This document shows positions 25,939 through 34,115 of a stretch of 60,648 nt of DNA, piece after piece. Origin of the DNA: Phyllobacteriaceae bacterium Water-Bin73 (lineage in GTDB: Bacteria > Pseudomonadota > Alphaproteobacteria > RS24); contig FZLQ01000001.1 of assembly GCA_900197605.1 (NCBI GenBank), forward strand, positions 1 through 60,648, given 5' to 3'. The translations under genes were made by a program, and so were the position numbers. Within the stretch, counting starts at the first letter, position 1, and every line of letters starts with the position of its first letter. The notes under the pieces were generated by a model. It ran no database searches and was not told the origin of the DNA. It was given only the letters and a program-made list of their open reading frames with translations.

Positions 25939-27191
25939 TGTCTGAATCGACCCATCAGCCAAACCCGCAAGCCGGACCGGAAATGCCAAGCAGCGGACAG
26001 CCCTTATCGGCCGATGCACGGCGGCTCTTGGCCGAGATGTCGGGCGCGATTGAGCCGCAAAATGACGCGCTTGATATGGCGGCATTAACGCAAAATATGG
26101 CAGATGCAGATGCCCATGCAGATGCCGCCCCGGTGTTGCTGACGCCGCATGACGACACCAAAGCCCGCGCTTTTGCCGATTTGCTGGAGCATATTGACGA
26201 TAGCGACGGCACGATAGTGGTGGACGATGCCGCCGCGCTTGAAGTTGCCGAAAAATATCGCAGCGAAAAACAAGCTGCCCATACGACCTTCGATACTGAT
26301 GATTTACTGGAAGAATTTACGCCATCATCAAGCGACGCCGCCGCCAATGAGGGCGCGCAAGATGCGGTCGATGGGGGTGACGGGCAAGTGGCGCTGACTG
26401 ACGCAGAAATAGATGCGGTTTTGGGCGGCGACCCATTTGACGAAGACGGGTTCGGCGAAGATGGGTTTGAGAAAGATGAAAAACCGACCGGCCGCTTTGG
26501 CGGTTTGCTGTCGCGCTTTCGGGCCGGTGCCGGTGGGGTGACGCGGCTTATCGGCGTGCGCAATGCCGCCGCCGCCTATGACGCGCAATCGGGGGCATCG
26601 CTTTTGCCCTATACAATTATTCGCGCGATTATTCTGGTGCTGGTCGCTGCCGTGCCGCCGGCGGTCAACCTCGCCATTATTCAACCCCAAATTTCTGACA
26701 ATGGGCGCAAGCTGACGCAAATTCGCAGCTTTGAAGCGCAAATGGCCGAGAATAGAAAACTGGCTGACAGCATGGCGGTGCGGCTGTCGGCATTGGAGCA
26801 AGATGCCAAGCGGCGCATTGATAAGCTGATGCCGAATAGGGAATTGGAAAGCCTGTTCAATCGCTATGTCGCCGCTTTGCAGAAATACGATATTGAATTG
26901 CAGGGATATAATTTATCGGCAATAGATGATCGCAAAGTGATTATCGGCAATCGTGTGCAGCAGGCAAATTTGGTCGAGCTTAATCTGCAAGGGCGCTATG
27001 ATGTCTATGTCGATATTCGCAAAATCTTTGTCGATGAGTTGAAAATTGCCAGCGTATTGAAAGAGACAATGAACCCGCAAACCGGTAGCCCCAATTTGAA
27101 TATCAAGGCCAGTCTGATGGTGCCGACCAAACGCGATTATGATGCGGAATTGGACGACCCGGCGAAGAAAGCAGAGGAGGCGAAGAAGTAA
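25938..27191 (+). CDS. PilO-like inner-membrane pilus protein with a long acidic head
   Basis: A 417-residue protein. Residues 1-190 are acidic, low-complexity and probably disordered (DPFDEDGFGEDGFEKDE near 170). A membrane helix follows at about 230-250 (IIRAIILVLVAAVPPAV), then a coiled coil, then a PilO/MshJ-like ferredoxin fold (about 310-400). Position after the PilM-PilN fusion supports the PilO role: pairing with the PilN part to bridge the inner membrane. PilO normally has only about 25 cytoplasmic residues, so the long acidic head is a clear deviation. ATG overlaps the upstream TAA. Confidence 0.72.
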   Translation: MSESTHQPNPQAGPEMPSSGQPLSADARRLLAEMSGAIEPQNDALDMAALTQNMADADAHADAAPVLLTPHDDTKARAFADLLEHIDDSDGTIVVDDAAALEVAEKYRSEKQAAHTTFDTDDLLEEFTPSSSDAAANEGAQDAVDGGDGQVALTDAEIDAVLGGDPFDEDGFGEDGFEKDEKPTGRFGGLLSRFRAGAGGVTRLIGVRNAAAAYDAQSGASLLPYTIIRAIILVLVAAVPPAVNLAIIQPQISDNGRKLTQIRSFEAQMAENRKLADSMAVRLSALEQDAKRRIDKLMPNRELESLFNRYVAALQKYDIELQGYNLSAIDDRKVIIGNRVQQANLVELNLQGRYDVYVDIRKIFVDELKIASVLKETMNPQTGSPNLNIKASLMVPTKRDYDAELDDPAKKAEEAKK

Positions 27192-28795
27192 TGCGATTAG
27201 TGGTCCCCGCCTTCTCTCGCCTGATTGCGGCGTTGATGGTCTCATTCGCGATAAGCGCCAATGGCGCGGCGCGCGCGCAAGTTGAGCAAGCTGTGCAAGA
27301 CGAAAAGCCCAAACCCGCCAAGCAAGATATGGCCGGTGCCGATCCGCAAGACCCGTTTGTGCGCGGTCTGAAGCGATTGGATGAGCGCTTGCGCCTGCAA
27401 CGCGAAGCTGAAGAATTGGCGCGCAAGGCGCTGCAATTACAACAGGCTACGGAAGGCGAAACGGCTGATGGCGAGGTGATTGTCGAGGAGGAAGTGATTA
27501 TTCCGGCTCCGATATCCGACCCTGACTTTTTTACCGCTTTCGCCGCGCGCAAATATCGCCTCGACGGATTGGTGTTGTCCAAGCCGCAAACCCAGCCGGT
27601 TATCCATGTGCTCAATGAAGTTGAAAAACCGAAATCCGGCCAGCTTTTCTGGTCGGGGCGCGAACGGCGTTGGGTGTATCAGCGCAATAAGGATGAAACC
27701 CTGTCGTCAATCGCCCGCAAGCTGGTGATGCAAGTTGACGATATGCTGGCCATGAATAATGCCTTGCGCGAAAGCCAGCTTGCTGACCCGATGCGGTTTT
27801 ATGTCAGTCCGCGTGATAATGGGCCGCTGACCCATATTGTTTTGCGGAGCGACACGATTGCCAAGCTGGCCAAAATTTATGACACAGATGTGCCGCGACT
27901 GCGTGTGCGGAATGATTTGGGCGCCGACGATAAGCTGGTTTTGGGCCGACGTTTTCTTATTCGCGAGAAAGCCATTAATGACCGGCTGGCGCGTTTGGCC
28001 GTGCCGGCGCCGGTTAAGATTGACGATAATCATCTGACCAAAGCACGGTTGCCTTATGCGCGGCTTGGGCAATTTGCCGATGAGACACAAGCCATGCGCG
28101 GCGCGCGCGAATTTTTCGCCAAATATTATCAGTTTATGGATAGCGATATTTCCTTGCGGCGCGAGAGCGACGATAAGCATAAAGGCAAAATGTTCTACAA
28201 TATGGATATCGGCCCGCTGCGCTCTGAGCGTCATGGCGAGGCCTATTGCGCCTTGTTCCGTAAAGACGATTTGCCTTGTCTAGTGGTTAATCGGGTGCCC
28301 GGACCCGAGCGCGTGCGAAATTTTGACAGCCACGCTATCATCTCGGTCAGCCCTTATGTTTATTTTGACGGTGATGATGAGCTGGATAGCGGGAACACTG
28401 ATGTGTTACGCCTTACCAAGCTTGAACATTTCCTCACCGAAGGCCAAGAGCTCGGCAATGCCGAAGGTACAATTGCCAAAATTACTAATGACCGTATTAT
28501 GCTGACCGATGCCAATGGATATCTGCTGCCCCTGCCGTTAAACTGGATACCGGAAATTGACCCTGAAGAAAAACGCCGTGCCGCCGAGGCGGCTCGTAAA
28601 GCTGCGCTTGATAAAGCAGCCAAAGCTGCCGGTGCGGCGGCTGATGCGGCAGGCAGTATTGACCCCAATGTGCCAGAGGCAGAGGACACCGCGCTGGGGC
28701 AAAGGCTGATGAAGGGCGAGGCCGCGCGGCGGGAAGGCTCACAAAACTTCATTAAGAAATTGGCCGAGAAACCGAAAAAGATTGACGAAAAATAA
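27191..28795 (+). CDS. Periplasmic protein with two LysM-like domains, in the position of PilP
   Basis: A 534-residue secreted protein. A signal peptide spans about residues 1-29 (LIAALMVSFAISANGAARA). Two LysM-like repeats follow: one around NKDETLSSIARKL at 175-215, one around LRSDTIAKLAKIY at 230-275. A further folded region with cysteines (AYCALFRKDDLPCLV near 355) has no family I recognise, and the C-terminus is an alanine/lysine-rich helical tail. The PilP lipoprotein normally found here is absent. By binding cell-wall peptidoglycan the LysM domains could anchor the pilus channel; this is inference. It is coupled to the upstream gene by a one-base overlap. Confidence 0.65.
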   Translation: MRLVVPAFSRLIAALMVSFAISANGAARAQVEQAVQDEKPKPAKQDMAGADPQDPFVRGLKRLDERLRLQREAEELARKALQLQQATEGETADGEVIVEEEVIIPAPISDPDFFTAFAARKYRLDGLVLSKPQTQPVIHVLNEVEKPKSGQLFWSGRERRWVYQRNKDETLSSIARKLVMQVDDMLAMNNALRESQLADPMRFYVSPRDNGPLTHIVLRSDTIAKLAKIYDTDVPRLRVRNDLGADDKLVLGRRFLIREKAINDRLARLAVPAPVKIDDNHLTKARLPYARLGQFADETQAMRGAREFFAKYYQFMDSDISLRRESDDKHKGKMFYNMDIGPLRSERHGEAYCALFRKDDLPCLVVNRVPGPERVRNFDSHAIISVSPYVYFDGDDELDSGNTDVLRLTKLEHFLTEGQELGNAEGTIAKITNDRIMLTDANGYLLPLPLNWIPEIDPEEKRRAAEAARKAALDKAAKAAGAAADAAGSIDPNVPEAEDTALGQRLMKGEAARREGSQNFIKKLAEKPKKIDEK

Positions 28796-28838
28796 GCATG
28801 CGGCGAGTTTGGCGACATATGTATGAGGGCGTTTGGGC

Positions 28839-30596
28839 ATGACGGAATATACAAAGGACGTTGCGGATCGCGTTTTGCGTATTCTTCAAGCCAGCGGTCA
28901 GGTCGATGAGACCAAAATGACCGAGATTATGGTGCAGGCGGAATCGCGCTCATCGCGCGCGCTGGCTCTGTTGATGGAAACCAAGCCTGACCCGGACGAC
29001 CCCGGCAAGCCGCCTGCCGCAATGGTTGAAGAAGAGCTGGTGGTGAATATCTTGTCGCGGGCTTATGCCTTGCGGCGCAAAAATCTGGCGCCCAGTGATG
29101 TTGCCAAAGATGCGCTGACCTCTGTGCCCAAAGATATGATTGACCGCGAGCATATTCTGCCCTTTGCCCGCGAAGGACGGTTCTTGCGGGTGGCGACCGT
29201 TGACCCGACCAAGGCGACTTTGGCCAATCAGATTAAGGCGCTGAGCAATCAAAATGTTGAGTTCTTTCTCATCAAGCCCAGCGAGTTCGCCGCCTGTATG
29301 GGCCATGAAGATGTGCAGGCCAGTCTCGGGCAAAAGAAGAAAGAGGAAGCCGCGGCCGCTCCGGCGGCAGAGGCGCCGCGCCCTGCGCCGCGCCGACGCT
29401 CGGCCTATGATATTGACGACCCGACTGTGGTTATCAAATTCGTCGATGATATTTTGGAGCAATCCGTTACCACCGATACCAGCGATATTCACATTGAGCC
29501 TTATCGCGAAACGGCGCGCATCAGATTTCGTATAAATGGCGTGCTGCAGGCGCAAGACCAGTTTTCCGATTTTCTGTTTCATAATTATTTGGCCGTCATT
29601 ACCCGTCTCAAAATTTTGGCCGATTGCGATATTGCCGAAAAGCGTTTGCCGCAAGATGGCGCAATTACCTTTAAGGCGCCTGATGGCGAAGACGTCGATA
29701 CGCGCTTTAATGTGCTGCCGGGCAAAAATGGCGAACGCATTTGTATTCGTCTGCTGAAGGGCGATCCGTCCCTGTCGATTGAGAAAATCGGTTTCAAAGA
29801 GGCGGATTTGAAAAAACTCATCGACGCCATTACCGCGCCGCAAGGCATGGTACTGGTCACCGGCCCGACAGGCTCGGGCAAAACCACAACGCTTTACGGT
29901 GCGCTGCAATATATTAACGACCCCGGCACAAACATTATGACTGCCGAAGATCCGGTGGAATATTACCTTGAGGGGCTGGGGCAAACACAGGCCAATGAAA
30001 AAATCGGTCTGTCATTCTCGTCAATTTTGCGGGCGTTTCTGCGCCAAGACCCAGAGGTTATTCTGGTCGGTGAGATTCGTGACCAAGAGACAGTTGAGAT
30101 TGCCGTGAAGGCGGCGCTGACCGGTCACTTGCTGTTATCCACCTTGCACACTAACGATGCCATTTCGACCATTTCGCGGCTGCTCAATATGGGCGTGCCG
30201 AGCTTTATGATTTCCGCCGCCTTGTCGCTGGTGGTGGCGCAACGTTTGGCGCGTAAAAATTGTCCTGATTGCCTTGTGCCTGATGAGAATGCGACACCGG
30301 CGGCGCTTGAATATATCGGCTTTACAGCAGAAGAAGTGCAGGCCATGCAGCCGCGCAAAGGTAGCGGCTGCGCCAGTTGTGAGGGCACAGGCTATAAAGG
30401 CCGACAGGGTATTTATGAGGTCTTGCGGGTGACACCGGAAGTTGAAGAAACGATTTTGAAACAAGCCCAAGCGCCGGAGATTTTGGAAGCGGCGCGGCTT
30501 GATAATTTCATGACCATGCAAGAGGTCGGTCGCGATTACATTCGGGACGGAGTTTTGTGTCTGGAAGAGTTTACGCGCGTGCTGGTGGTCAATTAA
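28839..30596 (+). CDS. pilB: Type IV pilus extension ATPase (PilB/MshE/GspE family)
   Basis: A 585-residue secretion-type ATPase that powers pilus assembly. An MshEN-like N-terminal domain (about 1-150) is followed by the N2 and catalytic domains. Walker A is GPTGSGKTT at about 342-350, the aspartate box is AEDPVE, Walker B is ILVGEIRD, and the zinc-binding cysteines CPDC (about 474-477) and CASC (about 511-514) are present, the pattern of assembly rather than retraction ATPases. The ATG at 28839 is preferred over the TTG two codons earlier. It is followed by the platform protein gene after 9 bases. Confidence 0.92.
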   Translation: MTEYTKDVADRVLRILQASGQVDETKMTEIMVQAESRSSRALALLMETKPDPDDPGKPPAAMVEEELVVNILSRAYALRRKNLAPSDVAKDALTSVPKDMIDREHILPFAREGRFLRVATVDPTKATLANQIKALSNQNVEFFLIKPSEFAACMGHEDVQASLGQKKKEEAAAAPAAEAPRPAPRRRSAYDIDDPTVVIKFVDDILEQSVTTDTSDIHIEPYRETARIRFRINGVLQAQDQFSDFLFHNYLAVITRLKILADCDIAEKRLPQDGAITFKAPDGEDVDTRFNVLPGKNGERICIRLLKGDPSLSIEKIGFKEADLKKLIDAITAPQGMVLVTGPTGSGKTTTLYGALQYINDPGTNIMTAEDPVEYYLEGLGQTQANEKIGLSFSSILRAFLRQDPEVILVGEIRDQETVEIAVKAALTGHLLLSTLHTNDAISTISRLLNMGVPSFMISAALSLVVAQRLARKNCPDCLVPDENATPAALEYIGFTAEEVQAMQPRKGSGCASCEGTGYKGRQGIYEVLRVTPEVEETILKQAQAPEILEAARLDNFMTMQEVGRDYIRDGVLCLEEFTRVLVVN

Positions 30597-30605
30597 GGTT
30601 TCGTC

Positions 30606-31838
30606 ATGACATTTTATGCATACGCCGGTCTGCAAGGCAAAAAAAAGGTAAGGGGGCAAGTCGAAGCCAATAGCATGGCGCGCGCGCGCTCCGCCCTGCG
30701 CCAGCAGCGCATCAAGGTCAAAAAAATCAAAGAGGTGAAAGACAAGAAAGCCGGGGCGCTGGATATTCAAATCACCTGGGGGCCTTTCGGTTCAATACCG
30801 TCAAAAGAAATTCTGATGTTCACCAAAAAACTATCCACCATGATACGCGCCGGCCTGCCGATTTTGGACGGGCTGGTTATGGTGGCGGGGCAAACCAAAA
30901 ACCCGAATATGAAACGGGTCACGCAAAAAATGATTTCGACCCTCAATGATGGTAAACCGCTCTCGGCTGCTTTCCGCGAACATGAACGCCATTTTGACAA
31001 TGTCTATCGCAATATGATTGAGGCCGGTGAAGTGTCCGGCATGCTCGATAAATTTATCGACAAGCTGGTGGAAATTCTTGAGAAGCAGCAAAAGATTAAA
31101 GCAGGTATAAAATCGGCCATGTTCTATCCGGTCACATTGATAACTGTCTCGCTGGGCATTTCGCTGTTTATGCTGACCAATGTGGTGCCAACATTCCAAG
31201 AAATGTATGAGGGAATGGGCATTGCGCTGCCCGGCCCGACCCAGGCCATTGTCGATGCCAGCGAATGGATTGCCGATATTCGCAATGTGTTGGGCGTGTT
31301 TGCCGTGATTTTCGGCACGATTACCTTTCACAGTCTGATGAGCAAATATGTGCTGCCCTATCGTTATTTATGGCACATGCTGCTGCTGAAATTGCCACTC
31401 TTTGGCGGCATTATCATGATGGCCGTGGTGGCGCGTTCTTCATTGCTGATGGCCAATTTATTCGCTGCCGGTGTCAGCGTGTTGGAAACCCTAACCGTCG
31501 CCTCCACCGTTACCACCAATACATTATTCATGAATGCGTTTGACCGCGTCAAACGCGATGTTATGACGGGGGCGGAGCTGTCGTCATTATTCGCCAAAGA
31601 AAAAGTATTTCCAATTGAGCTGTCCCAACTTATCGCGGTCGGGGAGCGCACCGGTAATATGGAAGAAATGCTGAACTCGATTGCCAATTATTATGAAGAA
31701 GAATTCGACGCGCTGGTCGAGGGTCTCTCAACCGTTATCGAACCGGTGATGATTGTGTTTGTCGGCGGCCTTATCGGCATGATGGTGGTCGCGCTTTATC
31801 TGCCCATCTTCTCAGCCGGTGACTTGGCAGGCGGTTAA
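30606..31838 (+). CDS. pilC: Type IV pilus inner-membrane platform protein (PilC/MshG/GspF family)
   Basis: A 410-residue platform protein with the two GspF domains. The first has FTKKLSTMIRAGLPILDGL and the membrane segment MFYPVTLITVSLGISLFML, the second has ELSQLIAVGERTGNMEEML with a final membrane segment VIEPVMIVFVGGLIGMMVV. The N-terminus is strongly basic (KKKVRGQVEANS), as usual. It works with the PilB ATPase just upstream. The gene ends 4 bases into a convergent small gene. Confidence 0.93.
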   Translation: MTFYAYAGLQGKKKVRGQVEANSMARARSALRQQRIKVKKIKEVKDKKAGALDIQITWGPFGSIPSKEILMFTKKLSTMIRAGLPILDGLVMVAGQTKNPNMKRVTQKMISTLNDGKPLSAAFREHERHFDNVYRNMIEAGEVSGMLDKFIDKLVEILEKQQKIKAGIKSAMFYPVTLITVSLGISLFMLTNVVPTFQEMYEGMGIALPGPTQAIVDASEWIADIRNVLGVFAVIFGTITFHSLMSKYVLPYRYLWHMLLLKLPLFGGIIMMAVVARSSLLMANLFAAGVSVLETLTVASTVTTNTLFMNAFDRVKRDVMTGAELSSLFAKEKVFPIELSQLIAVGERTGNMEEMLNSIANYYEEEFDALVEGLSTVIEPVMIVFVGGLIGMMVVALYLPIFSAGDLAGG

Positions 31839-32077
31839 AAACCCGTCGCCTCATTCGGCTCGCCATCGCCGCACCAATCATCTTCAAAAGTCTTCGGCCA
31901 GCTTGTGCCGGTGTCTGCCTCATCGGCCAACATGGCCGGGGCAGGGGCTTTGCGTCGACACAAACCTTCCGGTGTTCGCGTTGGGCGCGCCAGCATATGC
32001 GCGTCCCAAAACCGACAATGGCGGCAATGGACAATGGGCGTTGGTGCAACAGTTGCTGCAAAATCACTCTTACTCAT
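31835..32077 (-). CDS. Small four-cysteine protein (CxxC...C...WCG type)
   Basis: An 80-residue protein read from the minus strand inside the gap between pilC and the MoxR gene. Cysteines C18 and C21 (HCRHCRFWD), C40 (GLCRRKAP) and C69 (FEDDWCGDGEP) form a conserved-looking set that may bind zinc or an iron-sulfur cluster. Small proteins with CRxCRFW, a GxCRRxAP block and a WPxTxxxDWCG tail are, as I recall, widespread in alphaproteobacteria but have no known role. No clear ribosome site precedes the ATG at 32077. The amino-acid pattern, not codon statistics, is my reason for keeping it. Confidence 0.6.
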   Translation of the reverse strand: MSKSDFAATVAPTPIVHCRHCRFWDAHMLARPTRTPEGLCRRKAPAPAMLADEADTGTSWPKTFEDDWCGDGEPNEATGF

Positions 32078-32114
32078 TGGCAGAAACTGGGTTATCGGAG
32101 AAAAAAAAGCAAGT

Positions 32115-32142
32115 TTGATTATGGTTTTTGCATCTTTAGACT
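32115..32142 (+). promoter_or_regulatory. Weak promoter candidate before the MoxR gene
   Basis: TTGATT (32115-32120) and TAGACT (32137-32142) are spaced by 16 bases, 35 bases before the MoxR ATG. The match to a sigma-70 type site is moderate, and the whole stretch 32078-32176 is AT-rich. Confidence 0.25.
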
Positions 32143-32176
32143 ATATTGTGGCTGAAATATTAGTCGTGAGTTGCTT

Positions 32177-33118
32177 ATGAGTGCTGCTGAAGAAAAGTCT
32201 GTTGAGGGCGCGCCGGATATTGCTTGTCTGGCAGATGTCGTATCCGCCGTTTTGGTAACGGTGCGCGATAAGGAGGAACAAGTGCGTCTGGCGCTGGCGG
32301 CGATGCTGTCGGGCGGGCATTTGCTGATTGAAGATGCGCCAGGCATGGGCAAAACCAGCTTAGCGCGTGCGCTTGGCTATCATTTGCAGCTCGATTGGAG
32401 CCGCTTGCAATGCACCAATGACACAACGCCGTCAGATATTGTTGGCGTCAATATATTCGACCCGAAAAGCGGCGATTTTGATTTTCGTCAGGGGCCGGTC
32501 TTCACGCAAGTATTGCTGGCCGATGAGTTGAACCGCGCGCCGTCCAAAAGCCAGTCGGCCTTGCTGGAGGCGATGGCCGAGCGGCAAGTGACGGTTGACG
32601 GGTCGAGCTTTACCTTGCCTGATCCGTTTATCGTTATTGCGACGCAAAACCCGACCGAGCAAATCGGCGTGTCGCCCTTGCCCGAAAGTCAACTCGATAG
32701 GTTTGCTGTTTCATTCAGTCTGGGGCTGCCCTCAGATGCGGTGGAAACCGATATTCTGCGCGACGCCGTATCGGGCGAGGAAAATTTCGAGCATGGCACG
32801 CCGGTTTTATCGGCGGGTGATTTCAACAAGCTGCGCCGCCAATGCGCGCAAATTATTTTCAATGATGCAGTTATCGGCTATTTGCAAAATCTTGCGGCGC
32901 GTTTGCGGGCGGCCAGCCTGCCCAATTTATCGGTGCGCGCGCTGATACAGGTCAAAGGTCTGGCGCAGGCGCACGCGATGATTGACGGGCGCGATTATTG
33001 CCGCCCCGAAGATGTGCAAGCCGTATTTGTGCCGGCTTTGCAGCATCGTATGGGCCCGGTCACCGGTGCCAGCATCGCTTTACTGCAAGATATTTTGCAA
33101 CAAGTGGAAGTGCCGTAA
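32177..33118 (+). CDS. MoxR-family AAA+ ATPase
   Basis: A 313-residue AAA+ chaperone-like ATPase. Walker A is DAPGMGKTSLA, Walker B is LLADELNRAP, and the sensor block is VIATQNPTEQIG, all standard for MoxR. The next genes encode a DUF58 protein and a transglutaminase-like membrane protein, the common trio in which MoxR helps mature or assemble a complex, often envelope-related. The ATG at 32177 is preferred over the TTG two codons earlier. What the trio acts on here is unknown; its place within the pilus locus may be coincidence. Confidence 0.9.
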   Translation: MSAAEEKSVEGAPDIACLADVVSAVLVTVRDKEEQVRLALAAMLSGGHLLIEDAPGMGKTSLARALGYHLQLDWSRLQCTNDTTPSDIVGVNIFDPKSGDFDFRQGPVFTQVLLADELNRAPSKSQSALLEAMAERQVTVDGSSFTLPDPFIVIATQNPTEQIGVSPLPESQLDRFAVSFSLGLPSDAVETDILRDAVSGEENFEHGTPVLSAGDFNKLRRQCAQIIFNDAVIGYLQNLAARLRAASLPNLSVRALIQVKGLAQAHAMIDGRDYCRPEDVQAVFVPALQHRMGPVTGASIALLQDILQQVEVP

Positions 33119-33143
33119 GGGCCAATAGACAAAGAGTGTCGTC

Positions 33144-34115
33144 ATGTCAGGTGCCGCAACACATCAAAGAAAATCGCTGTCATTCTCAGAACGCCTGACA
33201 CAATATCTCAGTATGCGCCGCCGCAAATGGACCGGCGGCACATGGCTGATTAAGCAAAGCCAAATTTTTATTTTGCCCAATCGTTACGGGCTTTATGCTG
33301 GATTTATGGTGCTGGCCAGTTTTGCGATGGGCTATAAGGTGCAGAATAATTTTATTCTGCTCGGGGTGATTTTTCTATTCTTGGTTTTCATGCTGTCCCT
33401 GATTGCCAGCGTGCGCAATATTCAAGGATTGCAGGTTGATATTCATCTCGAGCCTTATTACTTCGCCGATGGCGTACAGCATATTCGCCTCGCGCTGCGC
33501 AAAAACCAGCCCGCTTTCAATCTCAAACTCCGCGGCCCAATGGGCGATATACCGCTTGATTTATCGAATGGGGCGACAAGCCTTCTGGTGCCGGTCGGTA
33601 TATTGGCGCGCGGGGTTTATGATGTGCCGCCGCTGAAAGTCGAGACATTATTTCCTTTCGGCATTGCGCGTGCGTGGAGTTGGCTACGCCCGCCCGGCAC
33701 AATTGTGGTTGCGCCCCTGCCGAACCAGCAGGCGGTGCAAGCCTATCCGCGCGGCAATCCGGCTGCCTCGACACAGCTTGCCGAGCAAAAACGCCAGCAA
33801 AATAATTTAGCCGATGAATTGGGCGATTTGCGTGATTATGGTCCGTCTGACCCGCCGGGGCGGATTGATTGGAAACGTTATGCGGCGACGCGCGAGACAA
33901 TGGTGCGCGACCACGGTCTCGACACGCAAGGCGAGATGATATTGCGCCAACCCAAAGGGGATTTGGAAAGCAGCCTGTCTTATTTATCGGGCGGCTTGCT
34001 GGTCGCAGAGCGCATTGGCGCACCGGCGCGCATGACGCTATTGGGCGCGGAATATCAGATTTACGACAAACCAGCTCGGGAGAAGGCGTTTTATGCTTTG
34101 GCGCGGACACAGTAA
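33144..34115 (+). CDS. DUF58-family membrane protein
   Basis: A 323-residue protein. Two membrane segments (YGLYAGFMVLASFAMGY and FILLGVIFLFLVFMLSLI) lie at about 50-95, followed by a large cytoplasmic or surface region. The DUF58 core motif is seen as DLRDYGPSDPPGRIDWKRYAA by spacing near residues 230-250, with a following MVRDHG where other members carry the E-F metal-ion-like motif. It overlaps the next gene by 23 bases, so translation is probably coupled. Confidence 0.88.
   Translation: MSGAATHQRKSLSFSERLTQYLSMRRRKWTGGTWLIKQSQIFILPNRYGLYAGFMVLASFAMGYKVQNNFILLGVIFLFLVFMLSLIASVRNIQGLQVDIHLEPYYFADGVQHIRLALRKNQPAFNLKLRGPMGDIPLDLSNGATSLLVPVGILARGVYDVPPLKVETLFPFGIARAWSWLRPPGTIVVAPLPNQQAVQAYPRGNPAASTQLAEQKRQQNNLADELGDLRDYGPSDPPGRIDWKRYAATRETMVRDHGLDTQGEMILRQPKGDLESSLSYLSGGLLVAERIGAPARMTLLGAEYQIYDKPAREKAFYALARTQ

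Noticed and set aside
24310-31838. Type II secretion system instead of a pilus
   Set aside because: A PilM-type domain, a PilT retraction ATPase and PilX/PilW-like minor pilins favour a pilus; GspC, GspM and GspG features are not seen.
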